Positions 24,770-37,100 of a stretch of 64,000 bases of DNA are shown here, one piece after another; position 1 is the stretch's first letter, and every line of letters begins with the position of its first letter. Source of the DNA: Chrysemys picta bellii (lineage: Eukaryota > Chordata > Testudines > Emydidae); contig NW_027052938.1 in the NCBI RefSeq assembly GCF_011386835.1, forward strand, positions 1-64,000, in the 5' to 3' direction. The notes below the pieces were generated by a model, which searched no databases, was not told the DNA's origin, and was given only the letters and a program-made list of their open reading frames with translations. Position numbers and translations under genes: made by a program.

Positions 24770-27700
24770 AGACCTGTTGCCCCTTAGAGACTAGCAAACT
24801 TGGTTTGCTAGAGATGCAGTGCCTTGTGTCAGAGACCTGTGGCCCCTTAGAGACTAGCAAACTTGGTTTGCTAGAGATGCAGTGCCTTGTGTCAGAGACC
24901 TGTGGCCCCTTAGAGACTAGCAAACTTGGTTTGCTAGAGATGCAGTGCCTTGTGTCACAGACCTGTGGCCCCTTAGAGACTAGCAAACTTGGTTTGCTAG
25001 AGATGCAGTGCTTTGTGTCAGAGACCTGTGGCCCCTTAGAGACTAGCAAACTTGGTTTGCTAGCGATGCAGTGCCTTGTGTCAGAGACCTGTGGCCCCTT
25101 AGAGACCAGCAAACCTGGTTTGCTAGAGATGCAGTGCCTTGTGTCACAGACCTGTGGCCCCTTAGAGACTAGCAAACTTGGTTTGCTAGAGATGCAGTGC
25201 CTTGTGTCAGAGACCTGTGGCCCCTTAGAGACTAGCAAACTTGGTTTGCTAGAGATGCAGTGCCTTGTGTCAGAGACCTGTGGCCCCTTAGAGACTAGCA
25301 AACTTGGTTTGCTAGAGATGCAGTGCCTTGTGTCAGAGACCTGTGGCCCCTTAGAGACTAGCAAACTTGGTTTGCTAGCGATGCAGTGCCTTGTGTCAGA
25401 GACCTGTGGCCCCTTAGAGACCAGCAAACCTGGTTTGCTAGAGATGCAGTGCCTTGTGTCACAGACCTGTTGCCCCTTAGAGACTAGCAAACTTGGTTTG
25501 CTAGAGATGCAGTGCCTTGTGTCAGAGACCTGTGGCCCCTTAGAGACTAGCAAACCTGGTTTGCTAGCGATGCAGTGCCTTGTGTCAGAGACCTGTGGCC
25601 CCTTAGAGACTAGCAAACTTGGTTTGCTAGCGATGCAGTGCCTTGTGTCAGAGACCTGTGGCCCCTTAGAGACTAGCAAACCTGGTTTGCTAGAGATGCA
25701 GTGCCCGGTGTCAGAGGCCCGTGGCCCCTTAGAGACTAGCAAACCTGGTTTGCTAGCGATGCAGTGCCTTGTGTCAGAGACCTGTGGCCCCTTAGAGACT
25801 AGCAAACTTGGTTTGCTAGAGATGCAGTGCCTCGTGTCACAGGCCTGTGGCCCCTTAGAGACTAGCAAACCTGGTTTGCTAGAGATGCAGTGCCCGGTGT
25901 CAGAGGCCCGTGGCCCCTTAGAGACCAGCAAACCTGGTTTGCTAGCGATGCAGTGCCCGGTGTAAGAGGCCCGTGGCCCCTTAGAGACCAGCAAACCTGG
26001 TTTGCTAGAGATGCAGTGCCCGGTGTCAGAGGCCCGTGGCCCCTTAGAGACCAGCAAACCTGGTTTGCTAGAGATGCAGTGCCCGGTGACAGAGGCCCGT
26101 GGCCCCTTAGAGACTAGCAAACCTGGTTTGCTAGAGATGCAGTGCCCGGTGTCAGAGGCCCGTGGCCCCTTAGAGACTAGCAAACCTGGTTTGCTAGCGA
26201 TGCAGTGCCTTGTGTCACAGACCTGTGGCCCCTTAGAGACTAGCAAACTTGGTTTGCTAGAGATGCAGTGCCTTGTGTCAGAGACCTGTGGCCCCTTAGA
26301 GACTAGCAAACTTGGTTTGCTAGAGATGCAGTGCCTTGTGTCAGAGACCTGTGGCCCCTTAGAGACTAGCAAACTTGGTTTGCTAGAGATGCAGTGCCTT
26401 GTGTCACAGGCCCGTGGCCCCTTAGAGACTAGCAAACCTGGTTTGCTAGCGATGCAGTGCCTTGTGTCAGAGACCTGTGGCCCCTTAGAGACTAGCAAAC
26501 TTGGTTTGCTAGAGATGCAGTGCCTTGTGTCAGAGACCTGTGGCCCCTTAGAGACTAGCAAACTTGGTTTGCTAGAGATGCAGTGCCTTGTGTCAGAGAC
26601 CTGTGGCCCCTTAGAGACTAGCAAACTTGGTTTGCTAGCGATGCAGTGCCTTGTGTCAGAGACCTGTGGCCCCTTAGAGACTAGCAAACTTGGTTTGCTA
26701 GCGATGCAGTGCCTTGTGTCACAGGCCCGTGGCCCCTTAGAGACTAGCAAACCTGGTTTGCTAGCGATGCAGTGCCTTGTGTCAGAGACCTGTGGCCCCT
26801 TAGAGACTAGCAAACTTGGTTTGCTAGAGATGCAGTGCCTTGTGTCAGAGACCTGTGGCCCCTTAGAGACTAGCAAACTTGGTTTGCTAGCGATGCAGTG
26901 CCTTGTGTCACAGGCCTGTGGCCCCTTAGAGACTAGCAAACTTGGTTTGCTAGCGATGCAGTGCCTTGTGTCACAGTCCTGTGGCCCCTTAGAGACTAGC
27001 AAACTTGGTTTGCTAGCGATGCAGTGCCTTGTGTCACAGACCTGTGGCCCCTTAGAGACTAGCAAACTTGGTTTGCTAGCGATGCAGTGCCTTGTGTCAC
27101 AGACCTGTGGCCCCTTAGAGACTAGCAAACCTGGTTTGCTAGAGATGCAGTCCTTGTGTCACAGACCTGTGGCCCCTTAGAGACTAGCAAACTTGGTTTG
27201 CTAGAGATGCAGTGCCTTGTGTCACAGACCTGTTGCCCCTTAGAGACTAGCAAACTTGGTTTGCTAGAGATGCAGTGCCTTGTGTCACAGACCTGTGGCC
27301 CCTTAGAGACTAGCAAACTTGGTTTGCTAGAGATGCAGTGCCTTGTGTCAGAGACCTGTGGCCCCTTAGAGACTAGCAAACTTGGTTTGCTAGAGATGCA
27401 GTGCCTTGTGTCAGAGACCTGTGGCCCCTTAGAGACTAGCAAACTTGGTTTGCTAGAGATGCAGTGCCTTGTGTCAGAGACCTGTTGCCCCTTAGAGACT
27501 AGCAAACTTGGTTTGCTAGAGATGCAGTGCCTTGTGTCAGAGACCTGTGGCCCCTTAGAGACTAGCAAACCTGGTTTGCTAGAGATGCAGTGCCCGGTGT
27601 CAGAGGCCTGTGGCCCCTTAGAGACCAGCAAACCTGGTTTGCTAGAGATGCAGTGCCTGGTGTCAGAGACCCGTGGCCCCTTAGAGACTAGCAAACCTGG

Positions 27701-28485
27701 TTTGCTAGAGATGCAGTGCCTGGTGTCAGAGACCCGTGGCCCCTTAGAGACTAGCAAACCTGGTTTGCTAGAGATGCAGAGCCCGGTGTCAGAGACCCGT
27801 GGCCCCTTAGAGACCAGCAAACCTGGTTTGCTAGCGATGCAGTGCCCGGTGTCAGAGGCCCGTGGCCCCTTAGAGACCAGCAAACCTGGTTTGCTAGCGA
27901 TGCAGTGCCCGGTGTCAGAGGCCCGTGGCCCCTTAGAGACCAGCAAACCTGGTTTGCTAGAGATGCAGTGCCCGGTGTCAGAGGCCCGTGGCCCCTTAGA
28001 GACTAGCAAACTTGGTTTGCTAGAGATGCAGTGCCTTGTGTCACAGACCTGTGGCCCCTTAGAGACTAGCAAACTTGGTTTGCTAGAGATGCAGTGCCTT
28101 GTGTCAGAGACCTGTGGCCCCTTAGAGACTAGCAAACTTGGTTTGCTAGCGATGCAGTGCCTTGTGTCAGAGACCTGTGGCCCCTTAGAGACTAGCAAAC
28201 TTGGTTTGCTAGAGATGCAGTGCCTTGTGTCACAGACCTGTGGCCCCTTAGAGACTAGCAAACCTGGTTTGCTAGAGATGCAGTGCCTTGTGTCAGAGAC
28301 CTGTGGCCCCTTAGAGACTAGCAAACCTGGTTTGCTAGAGATGCAGTGCCTTGTGTCAGAGACCTGTGGCCCCTTAGAGACTAGCAAACTTGGTTTGCTA
28401 GCGATGCAGTGCCTTGTGTCAGAGACCTGTGGCCCCTTAGAGACTAGCAAACTTGGTTTGCTAGAGATGCAGTGCCTTGTGTCAC
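24770..28485. repeat. Higher-order repeat, 3,717-bp offset, copy 1
   Basis: Matches the array 3,717 bp (59 monomers) to its right, or 3,716 bp left of the 62-bp monomer at 27151. Shared rare variants are GGTGTAAGAGG at 25963 (a TAA in the plus frame) and 29679, and GCAGAGCCCGG at 27776 and 31493. Private changes include GTGCTTTGTG near 25010, GCCTCGTGTC near 25830, GGTGACAGAGG near 26088 and the 1-bp loss at 27151. Confidence 0.85.
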
Positions 28486-31400
28486 AGACCTGTTGCCCCT
28501 TAGAGACTAGCAAACTTGGTTTGCTAGAGATGCAGTGCCTTGTGTCAGAGACCTGTGGCCCCTTAGAGACTAGCAAACTTGGTTTGCTAGAGATGCAGTG
28601 CCTTGTGTCAGAGACCTGTGGCCCCTTAGAGACTAGCAAACTTGGTTTGCTAGAGATGCAGTGCCTTGTGTCACAGACCTGTGGCCCCTTAGAGACTAGC
28701 AAACTTGGTTTGCTAGAGATGCAGTGCCTTGTGTCAGAGACCTGTGGCCCCTTAGAGACTAGCAAACTTGGTTTGCTAGCGATGCAGTGCCTTGTGTCAG
28801 AGACCTGTGGCCCCTTAGAGACCAGCAAACCTGGTTTGCTAGAGATGCAGTGCCTTGTGTCACAGACCTGTGGCCCCTTAGAGACTAGCAAACTTGGTTT
28901 GCTAGAGATGCAGTGCCTTGTGTCAGAGACCTGTGGCCCCTTAGAGACTAGCAAACTTGGTTTGCTAGAGATGCAGTGCCTTGTGTCAGAGACCTGTGGC
29001 CCCTTAGAGACTAGCAAACTTGGTTTGCTAGAGATGCAGTGCCTTGTGTCAGAGACCTGTGGCCCCTTAGAGACTAGCAAACTTGGTTTGCTAGCGATGC
29101 AGTGCCTTGTGTCAGAGACCTGTGGCCCCTTAGAGACCAGCAAACCCGGTTTGCTAGAGATGCAGTGCCTTGTGTCACAGACCTGTTGCCCCTTAGAGAC
29201 TAGCAAACTTGGTTTGCTAGAGATGCAGTGCCTTGTGTCAGAGACCTGTGGCCCCTTAGAGACTAGCAAACCTGGTTTGCTAGCGATGCAGTGCCTTGTG
29301 TCAGAGACCTGTGGCCCCTTAGAGACTAGCAAACTTGGTTTGCTAGCGATGCAGTGCCTTGTGTCAGAGACCTGTGGCCCCTTAGAGACTAGCAAACCTG
29401 GTTTGCTAGAGATGCAGTGCCCGGTGTCAGAGGCCCGTGGCCCCTTAGAGACTAGCAAACCTGGTTTGCTAGCGATGCAGTGCCTTGTGTCAGAGACCTG
29501 TGGCCCCTTAGAGACTAGCAAACTTGGTTTGCTAGCGATGCAGTGCCTTGTGTCACAGACCTGTGGCCCCTTAGAGACTAGCAAACCTGGTTTGCTAGAG
29601 ATGCAGTGCCCGGTGTCAGAGGCCCGTGGCCCCTTAGAGACCAGCAAACCTGGTTTGCTAGCGATGCAGTGCCCGGTGTAAGAGGCCCGTGGCCCCTTAG
29701 AGACCAGCAAACCTGGTTTGCTAGAGATGCAGTGCCCGGTGTCAGAGGCCCGTGGCCCCTTAGAGACCAGCAAACCTGGTTTGCTAGAGATGCAGTGCCC
29801 GGTGTCAGAGGCCCGTGGCCCCTTAGAGACTAGCAAACCTGGTTTGCTAGAGATGCAGTGCCCGGTGTCAGAGGCCCGTGGCCCCTTAGAGACTAGCAAA
29901 CCTGGTTTGCTAGCGATGCAGTGCCTTGTGTCACAGACCTGTGGCCCCTTAGAGACTAGCAAACTTGGTTTGCTAGAGATGCAGTGCCTTGTGTCAGAGA
30001 CCTGTGGCCCCTTAGAGACTAGCAAACTTGGTTTGCTAGAGATGCAGTGCCTTGTGTCAGAGACCTGTGGCCCCTTAGAGACTAGCAAACTTGGTTTGCT
30101 AGAGATGCAGTGCCTTGTGTCACAGGCCCGTGGCCCCTTAGAGACTAGCAAACCTGGTTTGCTAGCGATGCAGTGCCTTGTGTCAGAGACCTGTGGCCCC
30201 TTAGAGACTAGCAAACTTGGTTTGCTAGAGATGCAGTGCCTTGTGTCAGAGACCTGTGGCCCCTTAGAGACTAGCAAACTTGGTTTGCTAGAGATGCAGT
30301 GCCTTGTGTCAGAGACCTGTGGCCCCTTAGAGACTAGCAAACTTGGTTTGCTAGCGATGCAGTGCCTTGTGTCAGAGACCTGTGGCCCCTTAGAGACTAG
30401 CAAACTTGGTTTGCTAGCGATGCAGTGCCTTGTGTCACAGGCCCGTGGCCCCTTAGAGACTAGCAAACCTGGTTTGCTAGCGATGCAGTGCCTTGTGTCA
30501 GAGACCTGTGGCCCCTTAGAGACTAGCAAACTTGGTTTGCTAGAGATGCAGTGCCTTGTGTCAGAGACCTGTGGCCCCTTAGAGACTAGCAAACTTGGTT
30601 TGCTAGCGATGCAGTGCCTTGTGTCACAGGCCTGTGGCCCCTTAGAGACTAGCAAACTTGGTTTGCTAGCGATGCAGTGCCTTGTGTCACAGTCCTGTGG
30701 CCCCTTAGAGACTAGCAAACTTGGTTTGCTAGCGATGCAGTGCCTTGTGTCACAGACCTGTGGCCCCTTAGAGACTAGCAAACTTGGTTTGCTAGCGATG
30801 CAGTGCCTTGTGTCACAGACCTGTGGCCCCTTAGAGACTAGCAAACCTGGTTTGCTAGAGATGCAGTGCCTTGTGTCACAGACCTGTGGCCCCTTAGAGA
30901 CTAGCAAACTTGGTTTGCTAGAGATGCAGTGCCTTGTGTCACAGACCTGTTGCCCCTTAGAGACTAGCAAACTTGGTTTGCTAGAGATGCAGTGCCTTGT
31001 GTCACAGACCTGTGGCCCCTTAGAGACTAGCAAACTTGGTTTGCTAGAGATGCAGTGCCTTGTGTCAGAGACCTGTGGCCCCTTAGAGACTAGCAAACTT
31101 GGTTTGCTAGAGATGCAGTGCCTTGTGTCAGAGACCTGTGGCCCCTTAGAGACTAGCAAACTTGGTTTGCTAGAGATGCAGTGCCTTGTGTCAGAGACCT
31201 GTGGCCCCTTAGAGACTAGCAAACTTGGTTTGCTAGAGATGCAGTGCCTTGTGTCAGAGACCTGTGGCCCCTTAGAGACTAGCAAACCTGGTTTGCTAGA
31301 GATGCAGTGCCCGGTGTCAGAGGCCTGTGGCCCCTTAGAGACCAGCAAACCTGGTTTGCTAGAGATGCAGTGCCTGGTGTCAGAGACCCGTGGCCCCTTA

Positions 31401-32150
31401 GAGACTAGCAAACCTGGTTTGCTAGAGATGCAGTGCCTGGTGTCAGAGACCCGTGGCCCCTTAGAGACTAGCAAACCTGGTTTGCTAGAGATGCAGAGCC
31501 CGGTGTCAGAGACCCGTGGCCCCTTAGAGACCAGCAAACCTGGTTTGCTAGCGATGCAGTGCCCGGTGTCAGAGGCCCGTGGCCCCTTAGAGACCAGCAA
31601 ACCTGGTTTGCTAGCGATGCAGTGCCCGGTGTCAGAGGCCCGTGGCCCCTTAGAGACCAGCAAACCTGGTTTGCTAGAGATGCAGTGCCCGGTGTCAGAG
31701 GCCCGTGGCCCCTTAGAGACTAGCAAACTTGGTTTGCTAGAGATGCAGTGCCTTGTGTCACAGACCTGTGGCCCCTTAGAGACTAGCAAACTTGGTTTGC
31801 TAGAGATGCAGTGCCTTGTGTCAGAGACCTGTGGCCCCTTAGAGACTAGCAAACTTGGTTTGCTAGCGATGCAGTGCCTTGTGTCAGAGACCTGTGGCCC
31901 CTTAGAGACTAGCAAACTTGGTTTGCTAGAGATGCAGTGCCTTGTGTCACAGACCTGTGGCCCCTTAGAGACTAGCAAACCTGGTTTGCTAGAGATGCAG
32001 TGCCTTGTGTCAGAGACCTGTGGCCCCTTAGAGACTAGCAAACCTGGTTTGCTAGAGATGCAGTGCCTTGTGTCAGAGACCTGTGGCCCCTTAGAGACTA
32101 GCAAACTTGGTTTGCTAGCGATGCAGTGCCTTGTGTCAGAGACCTGTGGC
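28486..32150. repeat. Higher-order repeat, 3,717-bp offset, copy 2
   Basis: Second copy of the 59-monomer block, carrying the same TAA variant at 29679 and the same CAGAGCCC variant at 31493, but with a normal 63-bp monomer where copy 1 lost a base. AACCCGG near 29145 is private. The right edge is approximate; monomer order departs from copy 1 near 32150. Confidence 0.83.
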
Positions 32151-34139
32151 CCCTTAGAGACCAGCAAACTTGGTTTGCTAGCGATGCAGTGCCTTGTGTC
32201 ACAGGCCTGTGGCCCCTTAGAGACTAGCAAACTTGGTTTGCTAGAGATGCAGTGCCTTGTGTCAGAGACCTGTGGCCCCTTAGAGACTAGCAAACTTGGT
32301 TTGCTAGAGATGCAGTGCCTTGTGTCAGAGACCTGTGGCCCCTTAGAGACTAGCAAACTTGGTTTGCTAGAGATGCAGTGCCTTGTGTCAGAGACCTGTG
32401 GCCCCTTAGAGACTAGCAAACTTGGTTTGCTAGCGATGCAGTGCCTTGTGTCAGAGACCTGTGGCTCCTTAGAGACCAGCAAACCTGGTTTGCTAGAGAT
32501 GCAGTGCCTTGTGTCACAGACCTGTTGCCCCTTAGAGACTAGCAAACTTGGTTTGCTAGAGATGCAGTGCCTTGTGTCAGAGACCTGTGGCCCCTTAGAG
32601 ACTAGCAAACTTGGTTTGCTAGAGATGCAGTGCCTTGTGTCAGAGACCTGTGGCCCCTTAGAGACTAGCAAACTTGGTTTGCTAGAGATGCAGTGCCTTG
32701 TGTCACAGACCTGTGGCCCCTTAGAGACTAGCAAACTTGGTTTGCTAGAGATGCAGTGCCTTGTGTCAGAGACCTGTGGCCCCTTAGAGACTAGCAAACT
32801 TGGTTTGCTAGAGATGCAGTGCCTTGTGTCACAGACCTGTGGCCCCTTAGAGACTAGCAAACCTGGTTTGCTAGAGATGCAGTGCCTTGTGTCACAGACC
32901 TGTGGCCCCTTAGAGACTAGCAAACTTGGTTTGCTAGAGATGCAGTGCCTTGTGTCAGAGACCTGTGGCCCCTTAGAGACTAGCAAACTTGGTTTGCTAG
33001 CGATGCAGTGCCTTGTGTCAGAGACCTGTGGCCCCTTAGAGACTAGCAAACTTCGTTTGCTAGAGATGCAGTGCCTTGTGTCACAGACCTGTGGCCCCTT
33101 AGAGACTAGCAAACCTGGTTTGCTAGAGATGCAGTGCCTTGTGTCAGAGACCTGTGGCCCCTTAGAGACTAGCAAACTTGGTTTGCTAGCGATGCAGTGC
33201 CTTGTGTCAGAGACCTGTGGCCCCTTAGAGACTAGCAAACTTGGTTTGCTAGCGATGCAGTGCCTTGTGTCACAGGCCCGTGGCCCCTTAGACACTAGCA
33301 AACCTGGTTTGCTAGCGATGCAGTGCCCGGTGTCAGAGACCCGTGGCCCCTTAGAGACTAGCAAACCTGGTTTGCTAGCGATGCAGTGCCCGGTGTCAGA
33401 GGCCCGTGGCCCCTTAGAGACTAGCAAACCTGGTTTGCTAGCGATGCAGTGCCCGGTGTCAGAGGCCCGTGGCCCCTTAGAGACTAGCAAACCTGGTTTG
33501 CTAGCGATGCAGTGCCTTGTGTCAGAGACCTGTGGCCCCTTAGAGACTAGCAAACTTGGTTTGCTAGCGATGCAGTGCCTTGTGTCAGAGACCTGTGGCC
33601 CCTTAGAGACTAGCAAACCTGGTTTGCTAGAGATGCAGTGCCCGGTGTCAGAGGCCCGTGGCCCCTTAGAGACCAGCAAACCTGGTTTGCTAGCGATGCA
33701 GTGCCTTGTGTCAGAGACCTGTGGCCCCTTAGAGACTAGCAAACTTGGTTTGCTAGAGATGCAGTGCCTTGTGTCACAGACCTGTGGCCCCTTAGAGACT
33801 AGCAAACCTGGTTTGCTAGAGATGCAGTGCCTTGTGTCACAGACCTGTGGCCCCTTAGAGACTAGCAAACTTGGTTTGCTAGAGATGCAGTGCCTTGTGT
33901 CAGAGACCTGTGGCCCCTTAGAGACTAGCAAACTTGGTTTGCTAGAGATGCAGTGCCTTGTGTCACAGACCTGTGGCCCCTTAGAGACTAGCAAACTTGG
34001 TTTGCTAGAGATGCAGTGCCTTGTGTCACAGACCTGTGGCCCCTTAGAGACTAGCAAACTTGGTTTGCTAGAGATGCAGTGCCTTGTGTCAGAGACCTGT
34101 GGCCCCTTAGAGACTAGCAAACTTGGTTTGCTAGAGATG

Positions 34140-37100
34140 CAGTGCCTTGTGTCAGAGACCTGTGGCCCCTTAGAGACTAGCAAACTTGGTTTGCTAGCGA
34201 TGCAGTGCCTTGTGTCAGAGACCTGTGGCCCCTTAGAGACTAGCAAACTTGGTTTGCTAGAGATGCAGTGCCTTGTGTCACAGACCTGTGGCCCCTTAGA
34301 GACTAGCAAACCTGGTTTGCTAGAGATGCAGTGCCCGGTGTCAGAGGCCCGTGGCCCCTTAGAGACCAGCAAACCTGGTTTGCTAGCGATGCAGTGCCCG
34401 GTGTCAGAGGCCCGTGGCCCCTTAGAGACCAGCAAACCTGGTTTGCTAGAGATGCAGTGCCCGGTGTCAGAGGCCCGTGGCCCCTTAGAGACCAGCAAAC
34501 CTGGTTTGCTAGAGATGCAGTGCCCGGTGTCAGAGGCCCGTGGCCCCTTAGAGACTAGCAAACCTGGTTTGCTAGAGATGCAGTGCCCGGTGTCAGAGGC
34601 CCGTGGCCCCTTAGAGACTAGCAAACCTGGTTTGCTAGCGATGCAGTGCCTTGTGTCACAGACCTGTGGCCCCTTAGAGACTAGCAAACTTGGTTTGCTA
34701 GAGATGCAGTGCCTTGTGTCAGAGACCTGTGGCCCCTTAGAGACTAGCAAACTTGGTTTGCTAGCGATGCAGTGCCTTGTGTCAGAGACCTGTGGCCCCT
34801 TAGAGACTAGCAAACTTGGTTTGCTAGAGATGCAGTGCCTTGTGTCACAGACCTGTGGCCCCTTAGAGACTAGCAAACCTGGTTTGCTAGAGATGCAGTG
34901 CCTTGTGTCAGAGACCTGTGGCCCCTTAGAGACTAGCAAACTTGGTTTGCTAGAGATGCAGTGCCTTGTGTCAGAGACCTGTGGCCCCTTAGAGACTAGC
35001 AAACTTGGTTTGCTAGCGATGCAGTGCCTTGTGTCACAGGCCTGTGGCCCCTTAGAGACTAGCAAACTTGGTTTGCTAGCGATGCAGTGCCTTGTGTCAG
35101 AGACCTGTGGCCCCTTAGAGACTAGCAAACTTGGTTTGCTAGAGATGCAGTGCCTTGTGTCACAGACCTGTGGCCCCTTAGAGACTAGCAAACTTGGTTT
35201 GCTAGCGATGCAGTGCCTTGTGTCAGAGACCTGTGGCCCCTTAGAGACTAGCAAACTTGGTTTGCTAGAGATGCAGTGCCTTGTGTCACAGACCTGTGGC
35301 CCCTTAGAGACTAGCAAACCTGGTTTGCTAGAGATGCAGTGCCTTGTGTCAGAGACCTGTGGCCCCTTAGAGACTAGCAAACTTGGTTTGCTAGCGATGC
35401 AGTGCCTTGTGTCAGAGACCTGTGGCCCCTTAGAGACTAGCAAACTTGGTTTGCTAGCGATGCAGTGCCTTGTGTCACAGGCCCGTGGCCCCTTAGAGAC
35501 TAGCAAACCTGGTTTGCTAGCGATGCAGTGCCTTGTGTCACAGACCTGTGGCCCCTTAGAGACTAGCAAACTTGGTTTGCTAGAGATGCAGTGCCTTGTG
35601 TCACAGACCTGTGGCCCCTTAGAGACTAGCAAACTTGGTTTGCTAGAGATGCAGTGCCTTGTGTCACAGGCCTGTGGCCCCTTAGAGACTAGCAAACTTG
35701 GTTTGCTAGCGATGCAGTGCCTTGTGTCAGAGACCTGTGGCCCCTTAGAGACTAGCAAACCTGGTTTGCTAGCGATGCAGTGCCTTGTGTCACAGACCTG
35801 TGGCCCCTTAGAGACTAGCAAACTTGGTTTGCTAGAGATGCAGTGCCTTGTGTCAGAGACCTGTGGCCTCTTAGAGACTAGCAAACTTGGTTTGCTAGCG
35901 ATGCAGTGCCTTGTGTCAGAGACCTGTGGCCCCTTAGAGACTAGCAAACTTGGTTTGCTAGAGATGCAGTGCCTTGTGTCACAGACCTGTGGCCCCTTAG
36001 AGACTAGCAAACCTGGTTTGCTAGAGATGCAGTGCCTTGTGTCAGAGACCTGTGGCCCCTTAGAGACTAGCAAACTTGGTTTGCTAGCGATGCAGTGCCT
36101 TGTGTCAGAGACCTGTGGCCCCTTAGAGACTAGCAAACTTGGTTTGCTAGCGATGCAGTGCCTTGTGTCACAGGCCTGTGGCCCCTTAGAGACTAGCAAA
36201 CTTGGTTTGCTAGCGATGCAGTGCCTTGTGTCACAGTCCTGTGGCCCCTTAGAGACTAGCAAACTTGGTTTGCTAGCGATGCAGTGCCTTGTGTCACAGA
36301 CCTGTGGCCCCTTAGAGACTAGCAAACTTGGTTTGCTAGCGATGCAGTGCCTTGTGTCACAGACCTGTGGCCCCTTAGAGACTAGCAAACCTGGTTTGCT
36401 AGAGATGCAGTGCCTTGTGTCACAGACCTGTGGCCCCTTAGAGACTAGCAAACTTGGTTTGCTAGAGATGCAGTGCCTTGTGTCACAGACCTGTTGCCCC
36501 TTAGAGACTAGCAAACTTGGTTTGCTAGAGATGCAGTGCCTTGTGTCAGAGACCTGTGGCCCCTTAGAGACTAGCAAACTTGGTTTGCTAGAGATGCAGT
36601 GCCTTGTGTCAGAGACCTGTGGCCCCTTAGAGACTAGCAAACTTGGTTTGCTAGAGATGCAGTGCCTTGTGTCAGAGACCTGTGGCCCCTTAGAGACTAG
36701 CAAACTTGGTTTGCTAGAGATGCAGTGCCTTGTGTCAGAGACCTGTGGCCCCTTAGAGACTAGCAAACTTGGTTTGCTAGAGATGCAGTGCCTTGTGTCA
36801 GAGACCTGTGGCCCCTTAGAGACTAGCAAACCTGGTTTGCTAGAGATGCAGTGCCCGGTGTCAGAGGCCTGTGGCCCCTTAGAGACCAGCAAACCTGGTT
36901 TGCTAGAGATGCAGTGCCTGGTGTCAGAGACCCGTGGCCCCTTAGAGACTAGCAAACCTGGTTTGCTAGAGATGCAGTGCCTGGTGTCAGAGACCCGTGG
37001 CCCCTTAGAGACTAGCAAACCTGGTTTGCTAGAGATGCAGTGCCCGGTGTCAGAGACCCGTGGCCCCTTAGAGACCAGCAAACCTGGTTTGCTAGCGATG

